Shown one piece after another: positions 1 through 12,900 of a stretch of DNA of 64,000 bases; the stretch's first letter is position 1, and the number at the start of each line of letters is the position of its first letter. The position numbers and the translations under genes are program-made. Origin of the DNA: Allomyces macrogynus ATCC 38327 (Eukaryota; Blastocladiomycota; Blastocladiomycetes; Blastocladiales; Blastocladiaceae). The stretch covers positions 425,650 through 489,649 of the forward strand of contig GG745331.1 in NCBI GenBank assembly GCA_000151295.1, in the 5' to 3' direction. A model generated the notes under the pieces. That model did not search any database. It was given only the letters and a program-made list of their open reading frames with translations, and was not told the DNA's origin.

Positions 1-2
1 TG

Positions 3-1635
3 GTGACGCCGCCGCCGTCCGGCGAGAGATCCGTGAACGCGAGCCGGCCCACGTCGCCCGGGAGCAATGCCGCAGCCGCAACCCCACCCGCACGCGTCGA
101 CACGCACGCGAGCGCGACTGCCGTCGCTGAGGATCACGACACGCCCACGCCGCGCCCTAGCCCGCCCGAGTCACCTAAGGATCGCAGTCTCGCGCACGAC
201 CGCAGTCTTGGCAAGAATGCGCTGCGTCGGTTGCGACCCGAGACGATTATTCGTCGAACGCTGCGCGCCTTTTTGCTCGCGTTTGGCGTCAAGTCGGGGA
301 TCGCGTTGCTGCTCAAGCTGTTTGCATTGGCACGGGGCAAGGGCAAAAAGTACGATTTGCTTGGACTGGTCGTGCTGGTGTATTTTGCGATTCTCACCGA
401 CAGTGTGTCACTGAATAGGTCATTTTTCAGGTCGATTCTCGAAGTCACGGTGCTCAACCGCGACGCTGGCCGATTTGGCCTCCTCTTTGGCCTGTTCACG
501 TTCCTGTTTCACACGACGGTGCGCGGTATTCACGCGATCCCGGAACTGAGCAAGCAGCCGCGGCGCGTGCAGGGCATGATCGCCGGTGCCGTCGCCGGGC
601 TGGCGGTCCTCGTTGAGACCAAGGGCAACCGGCTCATGTTTGCGCAGCAGCTGTCGATGCGCGCGCTGCAGGCCGGGTACAATTCGCTCAAGTACCACAA
701 CCTGTTCCACTTCCCGTTTGGCGACTCGCTGCTCTTTATTGCGAGCTGCGCGCAGATCCTGTTCTCTTACATTTTCTACCCGGACACGCTGCCCAAGGAA
801 TTCTACGCGTTCATGATCAAAATGGCGCAGATCCCTCCAAACGTGCTCGGCGCGAACCGCATCGTGTGCCGCGCCGAGGAGACGGGTGGGATCGATCTGC
901 CGGGATTGCTCGCGTGGGCCGCAAAACGCAAGTCGACGACGCCTGAAAACTTGGCGGCGATTGCCGCGTCGCCCGCGCACTTGGACATGCTCCCGTGTTG
1001 CTTCTTGCACCCGCACTCGAACAGCTGCTCGTGGTACTGCGGGTCGCTCGCCAAGAACGTGTTCACCAGCATTTTCCCCGTCTACTTGACGCTGCACGTT
1101 ATGCCAACGCTGATTTTCCGTGGGCGGTCGGTGCTGTCAAAGTGCGTTCCCCTCCCTCCCCTCTTTCTCGTGCTGAACACAACTACTCACGACGCGTTTC
1201 GCTCTCCACCATTCTAGCCCGACCTCGTTTGCCTCGCGCGCCATGTTCAACACGGTCCGGTCCTCAGTCTTCCTCGCCGTCTTTATCAGCGGGTACCAAA
1301 TCCAGACATGTTTCCACCGCCTGCTCTTCAAGCTCGGCGCGATCAAGCAGGACCACCGTCTGTGGTACGGGTGGTTTGGGCTCGTCACAGCCTTCTCGAT
1401 CCTAATTGAGGACAAGAAGCGGCGGTCCGAGCTCGGCATGTATGTCGCGCCCAAGGCCATCCACTCGCTCTACCAGATCATGACCAGGCACAAGCGGTGG
1501 TTCCCGGCGGTGCCGTTTGTCGATGTCGCGCTTGTCTGTGCGGCGACCGGGTGCCTGAGTTCGTTCTACGTGACGGGCCAGGCCGAGCACTTGTCGCCGC
1601 TCGTGAAACGCATTTTGCCCCGGTTCGTGCACTGA
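3..1635 (+). CDS. TMEM135-like multi-pass membrane protein (5' end outside window)
   Basis: Two exons are visible: 3-1141 and 1218-1635, with a 76-nt GT-AG intron at 1142-1217. The splice keeps frame, joining Asn-Pro-Thr-Ser to the first exon. The protein has several hydrophobic segments and the conserved Cys/His-Pro/Ser-Cys cluster (CFLHPHSNSCSW, near 990-1035) typical of the TMEM135 N-terminal domain. The second exon continues with further membrane-associated sequence (RLLFKLGAIKQDH). TMEM135 proteins act at mitochondria and peroxisomes in organelle dynamics and lipid metabolism; the role in this organism is inferred. There is no ATG at the left edge, so the true start probably lies upstream. 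The stop at 1633-1635 is clear. Family assignment is good; exact function is uncertain. Confidence 0.8.
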
Positions 1636-1737
1636 GCCGGTGTGCGTGGCCAGCGGGCCTGGCCGAGCCGATGCGAGGTGGTTTGTGGTCGGGGAGGGGG
1701 GGGGGGCGTTCAAATGTAGATATTGTTTCTTGCGCAT

Positions 1738-1912
1738 CTTTTGGGAGCCGAGGAGCTGTGCGCCAAGTACGAGAAGGACCACGACGATTACGGCTCGATC
1801 ATGCCCAAGGCATTGGCCGACCGATTGGCCGAGGCGCTCGCCGAGGACCTGCACGAGCGTGTGCGCCGCGACCTGTGGGGCTACGCGCCCAACGAGGCCT
1901 TGACGGGCGTGC
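1738..1912 (+). pseudogene. Fragment of B12-dependent methionine synthase (MetH), activation domain
   Basis: About 58 codons in one frame match the start of the MetH C-terminal (AdoMet-binding, reactivation) domain, including [18 protein letters not shown] followed by [12 protein letters not shown] and WGYAP. In intact MetH this is followed by the RGIRPAPGYP motif and roughly 250 more residues. Here the similarity stops after [11 protein letters not shown]. An in-frame stop lies just upstream (1717-1719), and no cobalamin- or homocysteine-binding domain is nearby. I read it as a gene relic, or a lone exon misplaced by assembly. MetH occurs in several early-diverging fungi, so a functional copy elsewhere is plausible. 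Confidence 0.75.
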
Positions 1913-2830
1913 TGCCCGCGGGTGGACAGCAGGTTTATAGACGAGAACCCCTGTCGACGGCCAGGAGAGGAGCACCTCAACGACGGTCGCGCTGAACCAT
2001 TGCATGGCCACGAGCACTGTCGATCCACAGGAAAGGAAGGAGGCCGTCAACCAACACATCCGCTCAGCCTGGATGCGCCCGGGCGAGAAGCACTTGCGCG
2101 TCAAACCGATCTGCGGACTCCGCACCAATGTGCGGGTCGAGCGGGGTTGAATGACGCCGCGACGTGGGCGACCGCGACCACACCAGCACACGCGCGCGCG
2201 CACCGTGACGGCGCGCGACGTTCCGATGCTTCCCGTTTGCGTGGCCACACTCTCTTGCAAGAAACGGCGTTTTGTGATGGGAGTTTCGTCCGCGCTCACC
2301 TGCGCGCGACTGGCCCATTACCGACCAGCGCCACTCTCACCTTTGAATTGCGGCTGACCGCTGCAGAAAATAAATCAACAACACGACCTTGATCTTCTCC
2401 ACCGTGCAAGGTAACACATCAGCATGGCATTTATGTCGTGAAGACTTGGTGCGCGCACGGCCGGCGACAGAAGATCCGGACGCGGGAACCGACGACGAAA
2501 ATCAAGTCCCAACCACTTCGTTCTTGCAGAATACAACCGCCAAGATGTCCCTCTTTTTCTCCACCAGACGCGGGCACACCACGCAACAGCAAATGGCGCG
2601 CAGCCAGCGAGCATCGACGTGACTGGAACAAGCAAAGGGATTCAATTAATCACTCCAGACGCAAACAGCAGCAACAAGAGAAGGTCGGCAATGAAGACGT
2701 ATTATTCAAAGAGGAACGATTTCGCAAACACATGCAACACATAGTGAGAAAATAATAAAGGGGAGAATAGGGGCACTATGGGGGAAACGGCGACCGACTA
2801 AACCGGTCACCAACGACAATCGCAAACACC
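1913..2830. other. Gene-poor stretch after the MetH relic
   Basis: I see only short overlapping reading frames with no recognisable domain. One 48-codon ATG frame (2004-2150) is open but does not resemble MetH. Two copies of the motif TTCTCCACC lie at 2395-2403 and 2557-2565. The 3' end of the repeat-protein gene on the minus strand borders this stretch. Confidence 0.5.
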
Positions 2831-4614
2831 TTAGCAGAACGAGACCGGGTGGGCGACCGTGGCCGAGTGCACATCGACCGACTGGTACTGGCCCTGAGCC
2901 TGCGTCGCCGAGACGTTGGCGCCCGACGCGTCAATCGTCTGGAACTGGCCCTGGGCCTGCGTCGCCGAAACGTTGGCGCCCGATGCGTCAACCGACTGCG
3001 ACTGGAACTGCGCCTGCTGCGCGAACACATCGGCGTGGCCGTTGCCCGCGACCGAAACGTCCTGCGACTGGAGCTGCGCCTGCTGCGCGAACACGTCGGC
3101 GTGGCCGTTGCCCGCGACCGAGACATCCTGCGACTGGAACTGCGCCTGCTGAGCGAAGACATCGGTGTGGCCGTTGCCCGAGGCCGAGACGGTCTGGCCT
3201 TGGAGCTGCGCCTGCTGCGCGAACACATCAGCGTGGCCGTGAGCCGACGCGCCAACCGACTGCGTCTGCGCCTGGAACTGCTGCGCGAGCGCGTCGAAAC
3301 CGTGGCCGAACGCCGACGAGATGTCAATGTGCTGGCCCTGGAACTGTGCCTGGAGCGCCGAAATGTCGAAACCGTGACCCGCGAACCACGAGCCGTCAGC
3401 GTGCTGGGCGGCGCCCTGGTGAGCGACAACGTACGAGCCGTCGTCGTGGCAGTGGCCGTGCGCGTGCGACGAGACCTCGACCGTCTGCTGCTGGGCCTGG
3501 CCCTGAGCGACCGAGACCGACGAAGAGCCGTGGCCGGCGGCGGCGGTCGAGATATCGGCCGACTGGTACTGGCCCTGCGCCTGGGCAACGTTCACCGACG
3601 ACGAACCGGCAGCCGAAGCCTCAGCGTGCTGGAACTGAGCCTGGCCCTGCGCGACCGTCACGTTGGCGCCATCGTGGCAGCCAGCGGCCGACGACGAGAC
3701 CTCAACAGTCTGCTGCTGGGCCTGGCCCTGCTGGACCGAGACGTTGGCGCCGCCATGGCAGCCAGCGGCCGACGAGGCGTCGAGCGACTGGTACTGGCCC
3801 TGCGCCTGCGAGACCGAGACGTTGCCCGAGGCGTCGATCGTCTGGTACTGGAACTGGCCCTGCTGCGCCGAAACGTTGCCCGAGGCATCGATCGACTGGT
3901 ACTGGCCCTGCGCCTGCGTCGCCGAGACCGACGCGTTGCCGTGGTGGCCGGCGGCCGAGGCGTTGACCTCCTGGTACTGCAGCTGGCCTTGCGTAGCCGA
4001 CGCCGACGCGCCGTGACCCGCCGTGGCGGTGGCCTCCTGGCCCTGGAGCTGCGCCTGCGTGGCCGAGACCGAGGTGGCACCGTGGCCCGTGGTCGAGGCG
4101 CTGACGTTCTGCGCCTGCAGCTGCGCCTGCGTCGCCGAAACACCCGCGCCAGTGGCCTCAACGTGCTGGAGCTGGCCCTGGAGCTGCTGGGCCGAGACCT
4201 CGGTGGTCGCGGGCACGGCGTGCGCGTGACCAGCCTCGGTGTGGTGACCGGCCTCGGTGTGGTTGCCGCCTTCGGTGTGGTTGCCGGCCTCGTTGGGCTA
4301 GTGAGGAGTGATCAAAAAGTGATCGTGCATAAGTTTTGGATGCACCAATCGGCTCGAGTCGCCGAAAACGCGCTAGCGAACAGCAAATGGAGCACGCACC
4401 GCGGTCATGTTCAGGATGTGCATGTCGGGGTTGCCCTCAGCCTCACCACCCTCAGTGGTGTTGGGCGTGTTCTCGACCGCGGGGGGCGCGATCTCGGGGG
4501 CGTTCTCGGTAACGGGGAGGACGGGGGCCGACTAGATTGGGAAAAATGAATCGAAATCAGTTTTGGTTCGAATGTTGTTAAGGGCGCGCGGTCGATGTCG
4601 AGCACGCATACCAT
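2831..4614 (-). CDS. Gln/Ala/Ser/His-rich tandem-repeat protein, unknown function
   Basis: Three exons: 4614-4612 (the ATG alone), 4531-4400 and 4297-2831, joined by GT-AG introns at 4611-4532 and 4399-4298, giving about 533 residues. An acidic and Pro-rich N-terminus of about 45 residues is followed by His-Thr-Glu-Gly repeats (GNHTEGG, GHHTEAG). Then comes a long array of degenerate units built on an alternating core such as SATQAQGQYQS or QQAQLQSQDVSVAG, with spacers rich in Gly-His or Asp-Ala-Ser; the units are roughly 17-27 residues long. The alternating Gln/small-residue pattern suggests stacked beta strands (solenoid or amyloid-like), which is inference. No signal peptide or membrane segment is evident. 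A TATA box sits about 80 nt upstream. I do not recognise the family. Confidence 0.85.
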
Positions 4615-4696
4615 GTTGGAAGAGTGGTGGTGGCGGTGGGGGGGAGTGATGAGACTCGAGAGCCGGATGTTGATTGAGAGCGGTGGGCGAGGGCCG

Positions 4697-4704
4697 CTTA
4701 TATA
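4697..4704 (-). promoter_or_regulatory. TATA box of the repeat-protein gene
   Basis: On the minus strand the sequence reads TATATAAG, about 83 nt before the ATG at 4614. It is one of only two clear TATA boxes I found next to a gene start in this window, which would fit a strongly or conditionally expressed gene. Confidence 0.6.
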
Positions 4705-6958
4705 GGAATCGCGCCAACGTCGGTCGTGGGCGAGAAGAGGTTCGCGGTGCACGCGCCGTGCTGGCAGCAACCTTGACTGGAAACGGCGCGCGGCGCGCGC
4801 GATCAGGGGCTGTCGAAACGGGGCGAACGCCAACCGACAGAGTGGGTGCGCGACAGATGCCAGTCCTTCGGCAGTATCATCATTTCGCGTGTCACTTGGC
4901 TGCATGCTTTGCGTGCGCTTGCATGCGCGGGATCAGAAATTGATCTAGCTTCTTGCGGCAGGGTTGCGTTCAGGCTTGTGCACGCTGTTATGCTGGTTGC
5001 GGTGTAGCATCAGCCGGACCACATGGTTGCGGCCCACAACGCAGGGACGCTGAAGGAGCGACAAACCCGTGAGCGGTACCGCGCGGTGCGGGCTGAAAGC
5101 ACTGAAAGACGAACCACAAGGAGGCTGAAGAACGGTGAAGGAGCCATGGTTGCGCGGATTCCAACAAGGGAAAAGTTTCCCTTGCGGGTGGCGACATCCC
5201 GTTCGTTTCGCTGGTCCCTTTGCCCGAAACGGTGAACCAACAACGTTGTGGACGAACTTTTCTCCATCTCACCAGTGATCCCTTCATCCCCCCCATTCAC
5301 CGCGCTCACGATCCCTCAGTTCGGCTCAACTAAGTTGCGGAACGGCGTGAAGCATGTCGAGCGATGCTGACTCTTTTGCAGTCGGCGCGCGCTCCGTCAC
5401 GTCCGAAGCGCCCACCAACATGCAGCTTGCCGCGCAGATGTCGTCGGCGGCAACCCGCTCTCTCTCTCCGAACGGGGCAGGTGCCTCGGATTCTGACGTG
5501 TTCGCCATTCGCTCCAACACCTCTAACCCACAGTCGACGCGGAAGCTGAGAAAGTGCCGGAGCCTAGCGATCACATTGGGGCGCGTCCGCTGTGGTCTGC
5601 TTTTTGTACTTGCCGGTCGTTCGCGTTGGCGCTTGCAGCCGCCATTTGCGGCCGTTGATATTTGGACAGCTGTGTCCGATTGAAGCAAACGGTTGCACCC
5701 TTCTTTTCCTGATGGGCAAATTCGTCGATGAGAGCGCCGGCGGTAAGCAGAACCGAATGCTCACGTCGTATGCAAAAGAAGGCGCCGCCGTTGCTGCCCT
5801 TGCACTGAGTATTTCTGTTCAGGAAATATATCTTGATTTTGACTGGTGATGGTCGTCCCTTTCCCTCGCGCCATTCAGCTGAGCGAGCGCCCATTTGCGC
5901 GCGGCCCGCTTAAGCTTGCACCACAAAGTTCCCGACCGACCGCGCTGCAAGTGCGAACCTGAATGCATGATCCAGCGACGAAGTGGGGTACCGAACTGTC
6001 CAGAACTGGCTGTGCACAACCACCCGCGTCCATTGGCGCGAGATATTGTGGTTGGAAGGTGTCGTGGCTCAAACCGTGCAACCATTCACGAGCGCGCTCG
6101 TCGTCACGGCCGACGTTGGCGGCCATCACCAGGTCGTGGGTGCGTGGCAGACAGGAGTAGTGACCTAGGGGGATTCCGCGCGCTAAAATACAAGCGTGAG
6201 ACCAAGCGTGAGCAACCGCGATCTGTACAACAACCTGAACGCCGTCGCTCAACAGCACGGACGCGGTCGCGCGAGCGCTGTGGGCGCGAGGTGCAGGCTG
6301 ATCGACTTCCAAATGCGATGGGCATGCACGCTTGTCAGGTCCTATTCACAGACTTCCGGCCCACGACCTGAAGTTCAGCCATGAAAAGCGCACGATAGCA
6401 ATCGAAACTGGTCGTGGAGATGAGCGGGAGGATGCATGTGCGTCGTAAGCGGTCAGAACAACTTTTTGTTTTCCGCGTGTACACATCTGCAATGGCGGCA
6501 GTTATTTGCTGCAAGGCATGACTCTGATGGCCGGAAACCACATCTTCCCTCTCTTTCATGACTTAAAGTAGAATTGTGTGCGTTGCAGACGCGGGCAGCT
6601 ATTTCGACGGCGTGCCGGCCGAGCTGGCGCCCCGGCGCGGATTGCAAACTTGACGAAGCAGGACGGTTCCCACGCGTCTCGCAAGAGGTGTCTCCCATCG
6701 CCAGTGCACCTCGCGTGACCGCTGCAACGTCGTCGTCGTCGTGATCGTCGCTGTCTTCTCTCCACCACGCTCCGCTCCTCGCGAGCCGTATCCCCACACG
6801 AACCCCCTCTAGCCTGGCCGCATTCGCGCCGTCGATACCTTGATTCCTAGCCGCGCCAGGCTGCGTCGCTGCCCCTCATCTCGTCTGCCCGATCGAGCCA
6901 ACCGACCACCATCTCGCATTTCCCTTGCCGTCCCCAGCACCAAGTTACCCCTTTCGCC
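4705..6958. other. Long intergenic region upstream of the dynein gene
   Basis: About 2.2 kb with only short reading frames on both strands and no recognisable product. A 109-codon ATG frame at 5354-5683 has biased, Ser/Ala-rich content and no clear homology. The last 150 bases (6810-6958) are C/T-rich and probably hold the dynein promoter and 5' leader. Confidence 0.4.
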
Positions 6959-9900
6959 ATGGCCGACCCCGCTGCCGCAGACGCTGTCGCGGCGCCCGAT
7001 GCCGGCACCCCGGCGCGCAAGTCCATTTCCGACACGCGCGTGCTCTGGATCAAGGAAAAAGTGCTGTCGGGCCTGTTCTTGTCGGATGCCGACGGCGAGC
7101 TCGTGTTCGATGCATGCGTGCGCGACGCGCCCACATGGGCCAAGCTCATGGCCTACCTCGACGGCCAGCTCGAGGAGAGCGTCGCCCTCTTTTACGTTGA
7201 TGAGGTCATGGAGGCCGTCTTGCCGTCCAAGGCCCCCTCGGTCGCCTTTCTGGACAGGCCCGCACTCGACGCAGCGGCTCCGGCTCAAGGGGCGACAGAT
7301 AACGGCGTTCCGCCTGCTGTCGATGGCGCACCGGCACCACCGCTCGGCGGGACCGATACTACGGTTCCTGCCGCTGCCGGGCAAGGCCCATCACCGCTCG
7401 CCGACGGCCACGTCGAAACGCGTACGGTGTCGCATTCCTCGGTGCACTCAGATGGCGACGCACCGCTCACTACCCTCGACAACAACGCGACCCCGGTGTC
7501 GCGCGCAAGCTCCTTTTCGCACCCGGCGCCTGCACCGGCACCGACGCGCACCGTCATTAAGCCCGTTTTGCATCTCTGCATTGAACACTTGCCCGAAAAG
7601 ATTGCCGAGGTCAACTCGATCTTCTTTATCCGCAACACGGCAGGACCAATTCGCGAGCCGAGGTCACTTGATGGTGCGCGCTGCTCACTTCACTCCCCTT
7701 GTAGGCAGATCGGAATCGGCAAACTCACCCCATTTGACCCTTGTAGACGCTCGCGAAAGCATGCCGCACGCGCTCGAGCTGGGGTTACTTCTCGGGTCAC
7801 ACGCTAATTATGCTCGAGCAGGTTATCTACGAGGTCTACCTGCCGCTGCTCGCGAATCCGTCCATTTTCGAGTCCGACTCGGCGGCGGCCGCAGCCACCG
7901 CAACGGCAGCACTCGGCGCACCCGCACCAACAGATCCCGAAGCCACGGCGGCGGCGGCGGCGGCGGCTGCAGCAGCGGCTGCAGGAGCCCCACCGGCATC
8001 CGTCAAGGACCCCGGCGGCGACGCGCTCGCGCGGCGCGACTCGGGCCTCGGCGACCAGCTGCACACCGAGTTCTATGTGTCGATGCAGCGGTTCGCGACG
8101 CAAGTCACGCAAACCGTGCAACAAGTCGCGGGCGACGTGAAGCTGCGCATGCCCGACGACGCCGACCTGGTCGTGCAGCTCAAGGCCGATGCCGTGCAAG
8201 TCGCCAAGTCGCCCGCGCACACGGCATTGCTCGAGTCGTGTGCCGAGGAATGGGTTGAGGCGATCCAGGCGGCGCTTGCGCGCGAGGCCAAGAAGGGCCC
8301 GCATGGCCATGGGCCCGTGGCTGAAGTCGAGTTTTGGCGCGAGCGTCATTTCTCCTTGTCGGCGTTCTACGAGAAACTCAACTCGCCGCTGGTGCATGCG
8401 ATCATTTCCGTCTTGGTCGCGGTGCAGAGCCCCGTCGTGCACGCGCTCGAGTACCATCTCGGCGAACTGCACAAGTTCCATGCCGAGGCTAAGGACAATG
8501 TCAAGTTTCTCAGCACGCTCGAGCGGCACTTGAAGACGATCATTACGGGCACGCTCACGTCGGTGCTTGATGCGCTGCCGTCGCTCATGAACGCTGTGCG
8601 CATGGTCTGGATTATTTCGCGGCACTACAACAAGGACGAGCGCATGGTCCCGCTCATGGCCCGGATCGCGTGGGAACTCGCCAACAAGGTCGCGACCGTC
8701 GTCAATGTCCGGCAAGTCTTGCGACTGCCGCCGGCCGAGGCCAAGCGGCGCATTCTCGACGGCAAGAACTTGCTCGAGGGTTGGTCACGGCACTATTTCG
8801 AGACGCGCGAAAAGATTGAGCAGTCGGGTCGCGACCAGCGGTGGGAATTTGACCGCAAGAAGCTGTTTGAGCAGACCAACTACATGGCGCAACGGTGCGG
8901 CGACCTCTACGAGATTGCCGAGGTGCTCGAGCAGTTTTACGGCATCTTTGGGCCCGAGCTCAAGGGTACACATTGGGTTCGCGGATCACTTGTTGACAAT
9001 TCGGCCTCTTCTCACTTTGCGCCGCTGCCACCCCACGAATAGCCGTCACGGGCGACACTCAGCAGGTCGACGAGGTTATCAAGCGCGTGGACCAACTGGT
9101 CGTGCCGATTGAGCAGCTGCCGTTCGACTTGTGGAACAAGAAGTACCACCCGGCGTGGGAAGCCGTGCTCAACAAGTTTCGCGAGCAGATTGTGCAGATC
9201 GAGGACATGGCCAAGCTCTTCATCGACACGTCGTTCAAGAAGCTGCGGTCGGCCGAGGGCGCGTTTGATTTGCTGCAAAACATGAAAAACGTCAAGAGCC
9301 GCGAGTCGATCAACCGGCAAATGATGTCCAAGTTCTCCGACATTCTCGCGCAGTACTCGAAGGAGGTTGACACGATCGACGACATGTTCCACAAGAACAA
9401 GGACGCGCCGCCGCTCGGCCGTAACCAGCCGCGCGTTGCGGGTTCGATTCGCTGGACGCGGTCGCTGTTTTACCGCATCAAGAAGACGATTGTGCGGTTC
9501 CAGTCGCTGCAGGAACTGCTCACGGGCGAGCAGGGGCGCATCGTCACGCGCAAGTACTTGACGACGGCCAAGGCCATGCGGCAGTACGAGGAGGACGTAC
9601 GTGAGCTCTATTTGTCTCTACTCGGCACCAGTTGGAGCGTGAGCCTTGACACTGTGAATACTCCGCACCGCACAGCTCTACCACAACTGGTGCGCCCATG
9701 TGGAGTCGTCGTCGCTCAACTACCTCAAGTCGTTTGTCTTGACCAAGCGCGTGGTGCCGACGGAGCGCGGCGAGCGCTACGTCGTCAACTTCAAGCCCGA
9801 GCTGTCGGAGATTATCAAGGAGGCCAAGTACCTCGAAAAGATTGGATTTTCGATCCCGGAGACGGCCGTCAACATTGCGCTGCAAGAGGAAAAGTTTTCG

Positions 9901-12900
9901 TCCTACACGGAATCGCTCGGCGGCATGTTGCGCAATTACCACAGTTTGCTCGACCGGCTCGACGACGCCGAGCGCGTCCTGTTCGACGGCCACTTGCACG
10001 AGTTGCAACGTGTGCTCAAGCCGGGCCTGACGCGGCTCAACTGGACGTCGCTCGGGATCCCGGATTTCATTGTCAAGTGCAACCAGGAGATCAACAAGTT
10101 CACTTCGCTCATGAACCAAGTGCGCAAGAACTCGGCCAACGTCTCGCACGTCGTCGACCAGATTGCGCGCGCCGTGCTGATCAAAGAGCCGCCCGAGGAC
10201 GAGATTCTAGACGTCTACGAGTTCTTGGACTTGTGCAACAAGCACCGCGCAACGATCATTGAAGGGCTCGTGCAAAAGTACTTGACCATTTCGCCGCTAC
10301 TCATTAAGATCGAGTCGCTCGTCGTCACGACCAACACGGGCCAGTCGCCGGCGCTGCAGTCCTACTACCAGTACTGGGAAAAGCGGCTGTTCATGGCGCT
10401 CAACCAGATGCTCATCCACAACATGATGTACCTGGCCTCGGTCATGAAAATCTCGTCGCGCAAACTGAAAAAGAAGCTGCTGCGCACGCGCGACGCGCCG
10501 CTGTTCAAGGTCTCGGCCAACCTGTCGGCGCCCGAGATTGTGATCTCGCCGCTTGCCTCGGAAATTTACAAGCTGCTCATCAAGTTTGTGCGGTCGATTG
10601 TCGAGTCGACCAAGGAGTTTTTACGGTGGCAGCACGGGTCCTGCATCTTGACGCGGCCGCAAAAGGCGCCTGACGGCGCCGCCGAGCCCGTCACGTTTTC
10701 GTTCTACTCGGACGTGTGCAACAACGCCGCCGTCGTCAACACCATGGTCTTTTTGAACCAAGGCATTGCCAAGTGCTTCGCCAACGTGTCCAAGTACCTC
10801 GACACGTGGCGCAAGTACCGCCCGCTGTGGAAAGTCGACAAGGTGATCACGCTCGAGAAATTCGCGCAAAAGAAGCCGACATGCGCGCAGTACGACGAGA
10901 AGCTGCTCTTCTACCTCAAGCTTAACCGCGACGTCGAGGCGCAGCAGCAGGTGCGCGACGTGGATTTCATTCGCGTTACGCTGGTCCCACTCAAGCTCGC
11001 GGTGCAAAAGGAGGCGAGCCAGTGGATCGTGGCCATTGGCAAGTTTCTGCACGCCATGGCGCAGCAGGGTTTGTTCGCGCAGGAGGAGAAGATGGCCAAG
11101 TACGCGGCCGACATTGCGCGCGACACGGCGTCGCTCGACGACTTGACGTTTGTGCTCGAGGTGATTGCCGAGATTCGCGGCGTCTCGAGCGACTTCGAGA
11201 TTGCGAGCTACGACGTCATGGAGTGCTACCGCACGCTGAAAATGTATGCGATTGCAATCGACGACGCTGGCGAGTACGACCGGGCCACGGCGTTGCTCGA
11301 TAAGTGGCACGCACTGCTCGCGACGGCGACCGAAGTGGACGGCACGCTGATTGCCGTCAAGGCCAAGTTCACGAACCAGACGATTCAGCAGGTCAAGACG
11401 TTCAAGGAGATGCTCACGGCGTTCAAAACCACGTTCCAGACCAACGGTCCGGGCGTCGTCAATGACCTTGAAAAGGGGCTCAAGCTGCTCGAGGGCGCCA
11501 AGACGCAGCTCACGCAGCTCAAGGAAAAGGCGCAGTACCTCGTGTTTTGCGAAAAGCTCTTCAACTTGGCCGTCTCGTCGTACCCGGACCTGCACCAGCT
11601 CGAGGGCGACATGACGTTACTGAGCCGCGTCTACGACTTGTATGTGACCGTGCGCAACGCCATGCAGGACTGGTCGGCGACGCTGTGGTCGGCGCTCGAC
11701 TTGGCGGCCATGACCAAGGGCGTCGACGAGTTTCAGACCATTTTGCGCAAGATGCCCGCCGACTTGAAGCAGCTCGTGCCCTACAACGTGATTGCCGAAA
11801 AAGTGCTCTCATTCAAGGACTCGCTGCCGCTGCTGAGTGACCTCAAGAACGAGGCACTGCGCGAGCGGCACTGGAAGCGGCTCATGCAGGTCACGGGCAA
11901 GTCTTTTGACATGAACCCGGAGTCGTTTACGCTCGAAAAGCTGATTGCCATGAACCTGCACGAGTACGCCAACGAGATTGCCGAGATCGTAAACGGCGCC
12001 ATGAAGGAGCTCAGCATCGAGTCGGCGCTCAAGGACATGGAGACGGTCTGGAAGAGCATGAAGTTCAACGTCGTGCGGTACAGCAAGGGCGGTGCCGGCG
12101 GCGGCGCTGGTGGCGGCTCGGGCGACGACAAGGGGTTTGTGCTCGGCGGCGTCGAGGACGTGACGCTCTCGCTCGACGACAATGCCATGAACTTGCAAAG
12201 CATGGCCGCTTCCAAGTTTGTCGCGGCGTTTCTCTCGCAGGTGCAAAAGTGGGAAAAGCTGCTGTCGCTGATTGGCGAGGTGGTTGAGATTTGGATGAAC
12301 GTGCAGCGCAAGTGGATGTACCTCGAGTCGATCTTTGTCGCGGGCGATATTCGGCAGCAGCTGCCGGAAGAGGCCAAGAAGTTTGACGTGATCGATAAGG
12401 CATTCAAGAAGCTCATGCTCGAGACGAGCAAGCACCCGATCGTGCTCGACGCGTGCAGCGCCGAGGGCCGGCTCGACCTGCTCACCAACCTCTACGCCGA
12501 GCTCGAGTCGTGCCAAAAGAGTCTGACCGACTATTTGCAGAACAAGCGCAACACGTTCCCGCGCTTCTACTTCATCTCGGACGAGGAGCTGCTCTCGATT
12601 CTCGGCAGCAGCGACCCCAAGGCCGTGCAGGAGCACATCATCAAAATGTACGACAACGTGGCCAAGCTGCAGTTCATCAAGGGCGACAAGGTCGTGTCGG
12701 GCATGGCGTCAAGCGAGGGCGAGACGCTCGATTTCCGCACGCACGTGCCCGTCGAGGGCCGCGTCGAGCAGTGGATGGCCATTGTCGCGCAAGAAATGAA
12801 GAAGACGAACCGGCAAGTGCACAAGGAGGCCGTGTTTTACTACGCCAAGATGGACCGGTTCGACTGGCTCAAGCAGTACCCGGGCATGTGCGGGCTCGCC

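Noticed and set aside
2849..4549. 566-codon frame on the plus strand opposite the repeat protein
   Set aside because: It is the Leu/Arg-rich mirror of the real gene, which has proper introns, a TATA box and a sensible start on the minus strand.
5354..5683. 109-codon ATG reading frame in the 4.7-7.0 kb gap
   Set aside because: Biased composition, no recognisable domain, and overlapping frames of similar length on the other strand.
7784..7821. A 38-nt GT-AG intron with a CTAAT branch site in the dynein N-terminus
   Set aside because: Removing it puts the following conserved EVYLPLL block out of frame; a longer intron ending before WGYFSG fits better.
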